From assembly GCF_042159835.1 (NCBI RefSeq), contig NZ_JBBVGT010000003.1:1-64000 (forward strand): a DNA stretch of 64,000 nucleotides, read 5' to 3'. Position 1 is the stretch's first letter, and each line of letters starts with the position of its first letter. The notes under the pieces are model-generated. The model worked only from the letters and a program-made list of their open reading frames with translations. It had not been told where the DNA came from and ran no database searches. Both the position numbers and the translations under genes were made by a program. The DNA is from Albibacterium profundi. Its GTDB lineage: Bacteria > Bacteroidota > Bacteroidia > Sphingobacteriales > Sphingobacteriaceae. This document shows, one piece after another, positions 33,203 through 41,470 of this stretch.

Positions 33203-34717
33203 ATGAAAGCAAAAGATATATTATTATATGCGTGTTTAGGCCTCTTCTTGACGCTAAATTCGTGTTCATTAACCTATGAGCCGGTCGACACGTATTCCGA
33301 TATCACCGAAGGGGTGGACGAAGAGAATGACGAAGTAGCATTCAAAGACAAAGCTGCCGTACAAAGCCATTTGACAACCATATATGATCAGATGAGAGAT
33401 CGTCAGGAGCATTGGTATCTCGACTTATTGTTAATTGCCGAAGCTCATGCGGATAATGCATATGCAGGAACAACAGGTGCTGAGGTGGTACCCTTCGAAA
33501 ACAACGCAATAGAGGGCTCGAATTCGGTTGTCGACCGCGACTGGAACCGATACATGGAAGATATTGCCCGTGCAAACAAACTGATTGTCAATATCGATTC
33601 AGTAGAAGATGCGTCTCTAACTACACAAGAGCGTGCGCGATATAAAGCGGAAGCTAAAATATTCCGTGCGATGGTGTATTTTGATATGGTGCGCCTGTGG
33701 GGAGACATTCCCATTATTATCACTGAGGCAGGTGATATTACATCAGAGACAATCGAAGACGTGTACGACGATTATTTTCCAGAACAGAGTCCTGAAATAG
33801 AGGTGTACAAGCAAATCGAGAAGGACTTATTAGAGGCGCTGCCGGATGCGCCGGAAAACGATCCGACAGACAAAACCCGTTTTTCGAAATCGGTAGCCCG
33901 CACTCTTTTAGCGAAAATATACGCTGAAAAGCCACTACGTGATTATGCTAAGGTAATCCAATATTGTAATGAAGTCGCCGCAGACGGCTTTGGTCTTGTT
34001 GAAGATTTTAACGATTTGTTTGGAATGAACGAAACTGGGACGGATGCTAAAGCAAGAAATACAAAAGAGGCAATTTTAGAAGCTCATTTTTATCCGGGAA
34101 GCGGCAATTGGGCTACCTGGATGTTTGGCCGAGATTTAGTTAATTGGGATAGTAACTTTACCTGGGCAAAATGGGTTACACCGTCTCGGGATCTGATCAG
34201 AGCATTTGAATCTGAAGGTGATGAGGAGCGTTATAACGAGTCGATTGTATATTATGAAACAACTTGGAGTAACTATTATCCCTCGTCTCACTATCCATTT
34301 ATGTATAAGTTAAGATCGGCTAATAGCAGCATTATCAAGTATCGTTTTGCAGATATATTATTATTGAAAGCGGAAGCCTTGATTATGGAAGGCGATTTGA
34401 ATGAAGCTGCTAATATTATTGACCAGGTAAGGTTGCGTGCGGGATTAGACGGCTTAAGTAATTCGACCAAGGCTAGCCAAGATGCGATGATCGATGCATT
34501 ATTGAAAGAACGTCGACTTGAACTGGCATTTGAAGGCCAACGATGGTTTGATCTTGTTCGTTTAGATAAAGTAGAAGAAGTCATGAATGCAGTTTTTGCC
34601 AAAGATTCAGGTAGAAAACCTTTGGCTTATCCATTTAATTCAAATTCATACCGTTTGCCAATACCACAAGCGGTAATTGATCAAAACCCGAATTTAGTTC
34701 AAAATCCTGGTTATTAA
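33203..34717 (+). CDS. SusD/RagB surface glycan-binding lipoprotein (PUL 1)
   Basis: The 504-residue lipoprotein (LFLTLNSCS, Cys21) has the SusD layout: an N-terminal TPR-like scaffold with DRDWNRYMEDIARANKLIVN, YKAEAKIFRAMVYFDMVRLW near residue 152-171, and a C-terminal part with KYRFADILLLKAEALIMEG and LKERRLELAFEGQRWFDLVR, all typical. SusD forms a lid over SusC and captures glycan at the cell surface. It lies 11 bases after susC, and the next gene starts 1 base after its stop, so translation is probably coupled. Confidence 0.95.
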   Translation: MKAKDILLYACLGLFLTLNSCSLTYEPVDTYSDITEGVDEENDEVAFKDKAAVQSHLTTIYDQMRDRQEHWYLDLLLIAEAHADNAYAGTTGAEVVPFENNAIEGSNSVVDRDWNRYMEDIARANKLIVNIDSVEDASLTTQERARYKAEAKIFRAMVYFDMVRLWGDIPIIITEAGDITSETIEDVYDDYFPEQSPEIEVYKQIEKDLLEALPDAPENDPTDKTRFSKSVARTLLAKIYAEKPLRDYAKVIQYCNEVAADGFGLVEDFNDLFGMNETGTDAKARNTKEAILEAHFYPGSGNWATWMFGRDLVNWDSNFTWAKWVTPSRDLIRAFESEGDEERYNESIVYYETTWSNYYPSSHYPFMYKLRSANSSIIKYRFADILLLKAEALIMEGDLNEAANIIDQVRLRAGLDGLSNSTKASQDAMIDALLKERRLELAFEGQRWFDLVRLDKVEEVMNAVFAKDSGRKPLAYPFNSNSYRLPIPQAVIDQNPNLVQNPGY

Positions 34718-34718
34718 T

Positions 34719-36233
34719 ATGATGATTATGAGATTCAATAAAAATATGAAAAAGACCTTTGTTACCTTATGTTGTTTCCTGGCTTTATCTGCATGTAGTG
34801 CCGATAAGGGCGAAACGGCGAAGCCCGATGAACCCACTCCTCCGGTGGAAAATAAAGACGTAACTCTATTTGTTACAACCAATAACCGGTCTAAGGACTT
34901 TGAAAAGGAATCTGTAGCCTACGGATCTGGATCCAACTTGTCGCCTTCCACCATTAGTCTAGACCCGACGACGCGCTATCAAACCATCGACGGCTTTGGA
35001 GCAGCGGTAACCGGTTCTACAAGCTATAATTTGATGCAGATGACACCGGCAGACCGCAAAAAGTTTTTAGAAGAGACTTTCTCAGTTGAAAAAGGTATGG
35101 GGCAAAGTTATATACGGATTTCAATTGGTGGTTCTGATTTCTCACTTAGTGAATATACGCTGTGGGATACCCCCGGGGAAGGGAACTTTGCCTTGCAGGA
35201 GGAAGAAAAGAAATATGTAATTCCTATTCTGAAAGAGATATTGGCTATTAACCCATCTGTAAAAATTATGGGATCGCCATGGTCAGCTCCTCGTTGGATG
35301 AAAGTGAATAATTTAACTGATCTCCAACCGTATAATTCATGGACGAGCGGTCACTTGAACCCAGCTTACTATCAGGAATATGCGTCCTATTTTGTCAAAT
35401 GGATTGAAGCGTTTAAAAATGAGGGAATTGAGATCTACTCAATAACCCCTCAAAATGAACCTTTAAATCGAGGTAATTCCATGTCGATGTTTATGGGCTG
35501 GAAAGAACAGCAAGCTTTCATCCGTGATGCTTTAGGGCCGCAATTAGAGGCCGCAGGACTTAGTCCTAAAATTTATGCATTTGATCACAATTATAATTAT
35601 GATAATATGGCTGATCAAAATGACTATCCATTAAAAATCTATGACGATCCATCGGCGGCAGCCTATATTACCGGTGCTGCTTATCATAATTATGGCGGGA
35701 ACAAGGATGAATTGCTGGATATTCACAATCGTCGCCCCGATAAGGAGTTGGTATTTACAGAGACGTCGATTGGTACATGGAATGACGGACAAAACCTGAC
35801 GACCCGATTGATGGAAGATATGGAAGAAGTAGCATTAGGAACGGTAAACAACTGGGCTCGCGGCGTCATTGTATGGAACTTAATGTTGGATAGCGAAAAA
35901 GGACCTAATCGGGAGGGTGGCTGTCAAACCTGCTATGGTGCGGTTGATATTAACAAAAATGATTACAAGACAATAACGAAGAACTCACACTATTATATTA
36001 TCGGCCATTTATCCTCCGTTGTTAAACCCGGCGCTACCCGAATAGGTACCAAAGGTTATAAAGCTGCGGGTGTGATCTATGCTGCTTTTGAAAATACGGA
36101 CGGTACCTATGCCGTTGTTTTACAAAATAATACAAATGAAGCCAAGAAAATTACAATCGACGACGGGGATAACTATTTTAGTTACGATGTTCCTTCTAAA
36201 TCAGTGGTTTCTTATCGTTGGCCCAATAAATAA
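34719..36233 (+). CDS. GH30 glycosidase, lipoprotein (probable beta-1,6-glucanase)
   Basis: The 504-residue product has a lipoprotein signal, most cleanly read from the ATG at 34746 (MKKTFVTLCCFLALSACS). The catalytic domain has YQTIDGFGAAVTGSTSYNLM, IMGSPWSAPRWMKVNN, the acid/base Glu in SITPQNEPLNRGNS (near residue 250) and the nucleophile in LVFTETSIGTWN (near residue 350), then a C-terminal beta domain. GH30 includes beta-1,6-glucanases, glucosylceramidases and xylanases; the SusC-SusD-GH30-binding-protein order matches the known beta-1,6-glucan PUL of Bacteroides thetaiotaomicron, so that activity is the best guess. Confidence 0.92.
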   Translation: MMIMRFNKNMKKTFVTLCCFLALSACSADKGETAKPDEPTPPVENKDVTLFVTTNNRSKDFEKESVAYGSGSNLSPSTISLDPTTRYQTIDGFGAAVTGSTSYNLMQMTPADRKKFLEETFSVEKGMGQSYIRISIGGSDFSLSEYTLWDTPGEGNFALQEEEKKYVIPILKEILAINPSVKIMGSPWSAPRWMKVNNLTDLQPYNSWTSGHLNPAYYQEYASYFVKWIEAFKNEGIEIYSITPQNEPLNRGNSMSMFMGWKEQQAFIRDALGPQLEAAGLSPKIYAFDHNYNYDNMADQNDYPLKIYDDPSAAAYITGAAYHNYGGNKDELLDIHNRRPDKELVFTETSIGTWNDGQNLTTRLMEDMEEVALGTVNNWARGVIVWNLMLDSEKGPNREGGCQTCYGAVDINKNDYKTITKNSHYYIIGHLSSVVKPGATRIGTKGYKAAGVIYAAFENTDGTYAVVLQNNTNEAKKITIDDGDNYFSYDVPSKSVVSYRWPNK

Positions 36234-37568
36234 ATGATGATGAAAAGATTTTTATATCCCATGGTATTGCTTGCAGGAGTGCTGATACTCGCTTCCTGCG
36301 AAAAAGACGAAGTCAAAAAGGTAGGGAACCCGGTGATTGAGTCCAAAACGGAATTCACCAGTGCCCACTTCGGTGATAGTCTAGAATTTACAGTCAACGT
36401 ATCGGATGCAGAGGTTCCGCTGTCGACTGTAAAAGCGCAATTGTTTTTCAGTGAGGAAATGGTTTCTGAAACCGTGATCCGTACCAAGACGAATGGTGAT
36501 TATTCGGGTAAGATTTATGTGCCTTACTATGCCAATATTCCTAATGGTACAGCTACATTGAAACTTGTGTTACAAAATATTTCGCAAACGATAACAGAAG
36601 AACAATACGATTTAGCCTTGACAAGACCTGATTTTCCATATCTAACACTTGTTGCAAGTGACAAAGAATATCGTTTAGAACGTACTGATCTATATGAATA
36701 TACATTAGACGAACAACTGCCTGCTAAGGTTAGTGGTTATCTGAAAGCCCCTGCGGTTGGTGACCAAGGAAATGAGTTGACGTTCGGATGGGAAGATGAT
36801 GCGATTGTCGAAGGATCGACTAATAACATACCTTTCTCTAATTCATCTTCAGGCCAGTATGCTATTACATTTAATACCTTTGATTATCATGCTTCGCCGT
36901 TTATTATTGCCTACGCTATTAATGGTACGGTTATGCAACGGGTGGACGATGAGCATTTTAGACTGGATGCTAGCTATGCTCAAGACGAAGAACTGATTAT
37001 TGATGGAATCGAAGATCTAGACAATTGGTGGATCGATCCTGATTTTATCAAGAAAGACGATCAAGGTAAATTTTTCTTCGTTCCGCAAAGTGGTAACTAT
37101 CGGATTACGGCCGACTTTTCGTTAAAGTACTTTGCCGTTGAAGCTCTTCATAATGGCGAGCCGGCCAGCTTGCGGGACGATGGGACAGGTGCGGTATGGA
37201 TTATCGGTGACGGAATTGGCAAACCGTCTTTTGCCACCAATATGGTAGGTTGGAATACTGATAAAGCATTGTGTCTATCTCCAATCGGCAATAAGAAATA
37301 CCAAGTTACCGTAGTGGCCGGAACGAATGTTAAAACGGATGATATTAACTTTAAGTTCTTCCATCAAAAAGGCTGGGGTGGAGAGTTTACAACTCAGATA
37401 ACCACGACGAGCGATCTGATATTCATCGGGACCGGTGATAATGGCAGAGATCCGGGTAACCTGGGTATTGTAGAGGGGCAGTCGCTCGAAGAAGGTGCTA
37501 CCTACGTGCTTACGCTCGATTTAAGTGCTGGAAACGATCATGCTGTTTTGTCGGTTGAAAAACTATAG
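36234..37568 (+). CDS. surface glycan-binding lipoprotein (SusE/F-position)
   Basis: The 444-residue lipoprotein (GVLILASCEKDE) starts directly after the GH30 stop with no gap. It consists of beta-sandwich segments: an N-terminal Ig-like part (about 30-125, with TEFTSAHFGDSLEFTVNVSD), a middle domain (about 130-270) and a C-terminal part with AVWIIGDGIGKPSFATNMVG and INFKFFHQKGWGGEFTTQI, rich in tryptophans that could stack on sugars. Bacteroidota call such proteins DUF5125/DUF5121-type; the relative in the B. thetaiotaomicron beta-1,6-glucan locus binds the polymer at the surface. It is the last gene of the PUL before a strong terminator. Confidence 0.85.
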   Translation: MMMKRFLYPMVLLAGVLILASCEKDEVKKVGNPVIESKTEFTSAHFGDSLEFTVNVSDAEVPLSTVKAQLFFSEEMVSETVIRTKTNGDYSGKIYVPYYANIPNGTATLKLVLQNISQTITEEQYDLALTRPDFPYLTLVASDKEYRLERTDLYEYTLDEQLPAKVSGYLKAPAVGDQGNELTFGWEDDAIVEGSTNNIPFSNSSSGQYAITFNTFDYHASPFIIAYAINGTVMQRVDDEHFRLDASYAQDEELIIDGIEDLDNWWIDPDFIKKDDQGKFFFVPQSGNYRITADFSLKYFAVEALHNGEPASLRDDGTGAVWIIGDGIGKPSFATNMVGWNTDKALCLSPIGNKKYQVTVVAGTNVKTDDINFKFFHQKGWGGEFTTQITTTSDLIFIGTGDNGRDPGNLGIVEGQSLEEGATYVLTLDLSAGNDHAVLSVEKL

Positions 37569-37618
37569 CATGATTTAGATTAAAAGATACGATTAACAGA
37601 AACAGGAGCTGATCGACT

Positions 37619-37653
37619 AAAACAGGAGCTAATTTTTTAGCTCCTGTTTTTTT
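37619..37653 (+). terminator. strong intrinsic terminator of PUL 1
   Basis: AAAACAGGAGCTAA (37619-37632) and TTAGCTCCTGTTTT (37637-37650) form a perfect 14-bp stem with a TTTT loop and further T residues to 37653. A second copy of AACAGGAGCT lies at 37601-37610, a direct repeat 20 bases upstream, so the right arm could pair with either copy. Confidence 0.9.
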
Positions 37654-37701
37654 GTAACTTAGTGTCAAGTAAGTACTTAACGTTAAACCTAAAATATCGT
37701 T

Positions 37702-38454
37702 ATGAAAAAGCTAGTGTTATTGTCGACCGTTGTTGTGATCTTAGCAGCATGTAGTCCGGTTTATTATGCGCCTTCTACCCAGCACGTGCCTTTATTGACC
37801 GAAGAGGAAGAGTTCACCGTCGCCGGCGGCTACAGTGGGAGCAGTTCGGCGGATGGCGCTACAATCAATAGTGCTTATGCATTTGATTCAAATTGGGCAT
37901 TGATGGCCAATGGGAGTATTTTTCTAGCGGGTGATTCCAAAGATAATTCATCAACAGGTAGCGGAGGGCACCTTGAAGCCGGTGCCGGTTATTTTACGGA
38001 GGTTTCCGATAAGCTCGTTTTTGAAACTTACGGACTTATCGGTTTCGGTGGAATGAATAATCGCTTTCCATTAACCGTACAAGATTATCCCGAAACGACT
38101 GGCGAAATCAAAGCTAATGTTCTGAGTTTGGCTTTACAACCTTCCTTTGGTTTCAAGTCTAAATATTTTGAGGCTGCTATTAGTTTTCGGACAGGTATGG
38201 TTAATTACTCGAATATCCGTGGAAGTCTAATGATGCAGAATGAAGATCAGGACGCAGTTGGCAGTCAACAAGAATATCTGGAAGATAATAAGAGCAACTT
38301 CCTGTTCGAACCCGCGTTAACAATCAGAGGGGGACTTGAATTCTTAAAATTGGAAGCCCAAACGGGCGGAAGTCTAAACCTCACCAACCAAGAATTTCCC
38401 CAAGACCCATCTTGGATTACCATTGGTTTAATTTACCGATTGCAGGATGATTAG
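37702..38454 (+). CDS. lipoprotein with beta-barrel-like body, function unknown
   Basis: The 250-residue product has a lipoprotein signal (STVVVILAACSPVYYAPSTQ, Cys17). Alternating Gly/aromatic strands follow, such as FTVAGGYSGSS, WALMANGSIFLAG, HLEAGAGYFTEV and FETYGLIGFGGM, and it ends ITIGLIYRLQDD. The pattern suggests about eight to ten antiparallel strands, as in small outer-membrane or surface barrels. The body lacks domain matches I recognise. It lies alone between the PUL terminator and the DinB-fold gene. Lipoproteins of this type are common in Sphingobacteriaceae. Confidence 0.75.
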   Translation: MKKLVLLSTVVVILAACSPVYYAPSTQHVPLLTEEEEFTVAGGYSGSSSADGATINSAYAFDSNWALMANGSIFLAGDSKDNSSTGSGGHLEAGAGYFTEVSDKLVFETYGLIGFGGMNNRFPLTVQDYPETTGEIKANVLSLALQPSFGFKSKYFEAAISFRTGMVNYSNIRGSLMMQNEDQDAVGSQQEYLEDNKSNFLFEPALTIRGGLEFLKLEAQTGGSLNLTNQEFPQDPSWITIGLIYRLQDD

Positions 38455-38591
38455 AGTTTAGGAGAAAATATTTTAATGTTCAAAAAGACTACTGACAAAA
38501 GGCTGTCACAGGAACCTTCTACCTTTGAGGTATGTTAAGTAGCGCGCTAAACGTAAACATTTTATTTTTTTAAACATTAAAATTTAACGCT

Positions 38592-39065
38592 ATGAAATCG
38601 ACAGCAATATTAACAAAAGAAGAATTCCTGCAACATTGGTTAGGTCACCGTAATTTAACCCGAAATACGATCGAGAAGTTTCCTGAAAAAGAATTATTTG
38701 AATTTTCAATAGGTGGGATGAGAACATTCGCCAACTTGGTTAAGGAACTCTTGTCTATTGCAGAGCCTGGCTTGCGCGGAATTGTCGAGAGAGCCACTGA
38801 ACCCTACGATCACGCGTTAAATCTAAACACCAAAGCTGAATTACTGGCTCAATGGGATGCAGATACACCGAAGATTATTGAACTGTATAATCAAATTCCG
38901 GAAGAGGATTTTCATAAGACTCATAACCTGTTTGGTGAATACAATTTTCCGATTTACAGTAACCTTCTTTATTTTGTGGACAATGAAATCCATCATCGTG
39001 GTCAGGGCTTCGTATATTTACGAATACTCGGAATCGAACCTCCATTCTTTTGGGAGAGAGATTAA
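38592..39065 (+). CDS. cytoplasmic DinB-fold protein
   Basis: The 157-residue protein has no signal peptide. It shows the DinB four-helix pattern: FLQHWLGHRNLTRNTIEKFP at residues 12-31, GMRTFANLVKELLSIAEPGL near 43-62, and the C-terminal metal-site motif YFVDNEIHHRGQGFVYLRIL near 129-148. Family members include thiol S-transferases and DNA-damage-linked proteins; a specific role cannot be named. A TACCTTTG -7-type box lies at 38520-38527. It is the second DinB-fold gene in the window; the first, at 27831, is exported. Confidence 0.85.
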   Translation: MKSTAILTKEEFLQHWLGHRNLTRNTIEKFPEKELFEFSIGGMRTFANLVKELLSIAEPGLRGIVERATEPYDHALNLNTKAELLAQWDADTPKIIELYNQIPEEDFHKTHNLFGEYNFPIYSNLLYFVDNEIHHRGQGFVYLRILGIEPPFFWERD

Positions 39066-39081
39066 ATTATAACATGGGTCC

Positions 39082-39136
39082 AATAGCTCGTGCGTCGCTA
39101 AAGGCTAATTTTTAATAAGCTGGCGCACGAGCTATT
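39082..39136. repeat. 13-bp inverted repeat, convergent terminator candidate
   Basis: AATAGCTCGTGCG (39082-39094) and CGCACGAGCTATT (39124-39136) are perfect inverted arms around a 29-base loop. They lie between convergent genes; the right arm covers the stop codon of the WYL regulator gene (39132-39134). There is no clear T-run on either side, but a bidirectional transcript-end hairpin is the likely role. Confidence 0.6.
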
Positions 39137-40079
39137 CGACTTTTATACGGGTTAATAAATCCCTTACAGTTGTTCTTAGTGAGAGTGGTTCTAAAATTGT
39201 AGCTTGATCAGCAAACATCAGGTACCAACGTGCGAACTCTTCTTCCGCATTTTTCGATTCGAAGGTCATCTCGACCTCATCGCCCTTTACCGTTTCCGAT
39301 ACAAATCCATAGTACGAACGCTCCCATTGTATATATCTTGCAAAATCACGTGCAATTGACAGTCGTATTTGCGTTGTAGGCGGAGCCTCATCCTTGTTTA
39401 AGTAATATGAAAGTTTTTTATGTTTCCTAGTAAATCCTCTGTTCGTCAAATCTAATTGTTGGACTCTATCGATTCGGAATTGCCGATAATCTTCTCTTAA
39501 ATGACAATAGGCCATAAAATACCAAAAGCTTCCCTGGTGGAATAAACCTACAGGTTCGATTTCGCGCTGTGTGACCTCGTTGGCGCTACTACTTTGATAG
39601 TGCATATTTACGATCTTTTGTTGCGCTACACTTTCAAATAGTTGGGATAAAGCCGACGGTACGTTTTTATTAAACCGATTTTCCATAACACTCATCATCA
39701 TATTCTCCTCGAGTATCGATATGTCGGATTTTTCATCGGATCGTAGGTACGCTTTAATTTTGTTAATGGCTGATCCGAAGTGCTTGGCTAAGTGTGGATC
39801 AACAAATTTGTTCATTAGCTTCTCAGCAGCTGCCAAGGTCATTATTTCTTCTTGAGTGAAGCGGGTAGGTGATAGTTTGTAGCCATCTACTAAAGCATAA
39901 CCCGAACCTGCCTCTCCATAAATGGGTATACCAGCTTGCTCGAGCGAGCGGATGTCTCGATAGATCGTTCGTTTGCTCACATCAAATTGCGCGGCGAGAT
40001 CTTGAGCCTTTACAATTGGCTTGGCTTGAAGTTGAAAATAGATGGCGACGACCCTATTAAACCTTTTCGTTATATCCAT
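39132..40079 (-). CDS. YafY-type HTH-WYL transcriptional regulator
   Basis: The 315-residue protein has an N-terminal winged helix (DITKRFNRVVAIYFQLQAK then LAAQFDVSKRTIYRDIRSLE, about residues 2-50), a middle WCX-like helical segment, a WYL domain (about 140-220, with REIEPVGLFHQGSFWYFMAY and YRQFRIDRVQQLDLT) and a C-terminal extension. WYL domains bind nucleic acid or small ligands and control regulator activity. Target genes are unknown. It is divergent from the LytTR-like gene at 40222 and convergent with the DinB-fold gene. Confidence 0.92.
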   Translation of the reverse strand: MDITKRFNRVVAIYFQLQAKPIVKAQDLAAQFDVSKRTIYRDIRSLEQAGIPIYGEAGSGYALVDGYKLSPTRFTQEEIMTLAAAEKLMNKFVDPHLAKHFGSAINKIKAYLRSDEKSDISILEENMMMSVMENRFNKNVPSALSQLFESVAQQKIVNMHYQSSSANEVTQREIEPVGLFHQGSFWYFMAYCHLREDYRQFRIDRVQQLDLTNRGFTRKHKKLSYYLNKDEAPPTTQIRLSIARDFARYIQWERSYYGFVSETVKGDEVEMTFESKNAEEEFARWYLMFADQATILEPLSLRTTVRDLLTRIKVE

Positions 40080-40221
40080 CGGCAGTTTAGTTGCGTAGTC
40101 ATTAAATCGAAGATCATAAAGTTAAAGAAAATTCATTCATCTATTTAATCTACTTGTTCGTATATAAATTAAGTAGGTCTGTCTATTATCACGATCGTCG
40201 AGTGACAATCTTACTATTTTC

Positions 40222-40479
40222 ATGCTTGGTTATCATGAAGGTCTCAAAGATTACGTAATCATTCAAACTGTAGATCAGCGGCTGATTACACATTTGAACC
40301 TGAAAGCTATTCATCAATTGCTCCCGCAGAGAATTTTCTTAAGAGTAAATCGCTCGTACGTCGTCAATAAGGACAATATCGACTCTTTCAGTAACAACGA
40401 TGTATTTATTAAAAACTATGAGATCGGTATTGGGAATCACTACCGCGATTTATTTTTAGGTGAGTTATTGAGCAAGTGA
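40222..40479 (+). CDS. truncated LytTR DNA-binding domain protein
   Basis: The 85-residue product is nearly all LytTR domain: EGLKDYVIIQTVDQRLITHL, LKAIHQLLPQRIFLRVNRSY, VVNKDNIDSFSNNDVFIKNY, EIGIGNHYRDLFLGELL. In full LytR/AlgR response regulators this domain starts about 15 residues earlier and is preceded by a receiver domain. Neither is present: the frame upstream of the ATG reaches a stop at 40174 with no matching residues. It may be the decayed end of a response regulator or an orphan binding protein. It lies 142 bases from the divergent WYL gene and about 100 bases before the DUF2975 gene. Confidence 0.7.
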   Translation: MLGYHEGLKDYVIIQTVDQRLITHLNLKAIHQLLPQRIFLRVNRSYVVNKDNIDSFSNNDVFIKNYEIGIGNHYRDLFLGELLSK

Positions 40480-40581
40480 GAGTTTGATGCTGAATTAATA
40501 ATATTTCGACAAAAAGTAAATATTTATTGTTTTTCAATAAATTATTATTGATATTTGATTTGTGAACTTAAATAAATCAAT

Positions 40582-41103
40582 ATGAATACAAATCAGGTTT
40601 TAACACTCCTCAAGATCGCGTCTTGGATTATCTTTGTCGGCTTTGCGATAAAAGCAGGAGCTATGCTTGTCTCTTTTTCGATTAGTTTGCTTATCAATCC
40701 AGACGCGTCGAAGGACTTGTATCTTGGATTAGATCTACATGACATATATCAATATAGTCAGCTGCATTATATTTCAATGGGTATTTTTATCATTCTTATC
40801 GCGGCTCTAAAAGCATACTTACTCTATTGGGTAATTAAGATTTTTTCAAAGATTAATATTGTCCACCCGTTTAGTCAAGAGGTGGTAAAATGGCTTATGG
40901 CTATGAGTAATATCGCCCTGCAAATTGGCGTTTTGGTATTGATATCAACAAGTTATAGCCATTCATTAACGGAGAAGGGTCTTAATTTCAGTTATGACGG
41001 AGGGGATGCCGAGTTCCTTCTTCTGGCCGGTATTCTATTTATTGTTGCTCATATTTTCAAGAAGGGCATTGAGATTCAATCCGAAAACGAGTTAACTGTA
41101 TAA
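40582..41103 (+). CDS. DUF2975 membrane protein
   Basis: The 173-residue protein has four membrane helices (about residues 12-36, 62-85, 110-128, 140-158) and DUF2975 marks such as YWVIKIFSKINIVHPFSQEV near residue 80-99 and FLLLAGILFIVAHIFKKGIE near 143-162. DUF2975 genes are regularly followed by a tiny XRE-type regulator, as here with a 2-base gap. This suggests a membrane sensor and its transcription factor or an antisigma-like pair. Function of the family is not established. Confidence 0.88.
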   Translation: MNTNQVLTLLKIASWIIFVGFAIKAGAMLVSFSISLLINPDASKDLYLGLDLHDIYQYSQLHYISMGIFIILIAALKAYLLYWVIKIFSKINIVHPFSQEVVKWLMAMSNIALQIGVLVLISTSYSHSLTEKGLNFSYDGGDAEFLLLAGILFIVAHIFKKGIEIQSENELTV

Positions 41104-41105
41104 TT

Positions 41106-41315
41106 ATGGCGATCATTGTGAATTTAGATGTAGTGATGGCTAAACGGAAGATCTCGCTAAATGAACTTTCCGAAAAGGTAGATCTGACCTTATCGAATTT
41201 GTCAATTTTAAAAACAGGGAAGGCGAAAGCGATTCGATTCACAACTTTGGATGCTATCTGTAGAGCACTCGACTGCCAGCCCGGCGATATCTTAGAGTTC
41301 ACGGATGATGAGTAA
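41106..41315 (+). CDS. XRE-family HTH regulator (YozG-like)
   Basis: The 69-residue protein is a single helix-turn-helix domain: MAIIVNLDVVMAKRKISLNE, then KVDLTLSNLSILKTGKAKAI, RFTTLDAICRALDCQPGDIL. Such small XRE proteins (YozG type, with the ending CQPGDILEF) bind DNA as dimers and are usually paired with DUF2975 membrane proteins. The gene starts 2 bases after the DUF2975 stop, so both are almost certainly co-translated. Likely role: local regulator, perhaps autoregulatory. Confidence 0.92.
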   Translation: MAIIVNLDVVMAKRKISLNELSEKVDLTLSNLSILKTGKAKAIRFTTLDAICRALDCQPGDILEFTDDE

Positions 41316-41470
41316 TCCGATTAGACTCGCTTTACTTCCTAGGGTAGTCAACGGTCATAGCTACGCTAATATGTTTCTGTTTCCTACCGTATGTAGGAGT
41401 GCGATAGGGAGTCAATTGAAAGTCAATAGATAGATATGTAAAACAAGCTACTAATAAACCATTTCTAAAA

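Noticed and set aside
41390..41410. CCTAC-N5-GTAGG mini-hairpin in the gap before the M23 gene
   Set aside because: Short arms and no T-run or gene-proximal position; judged chance.
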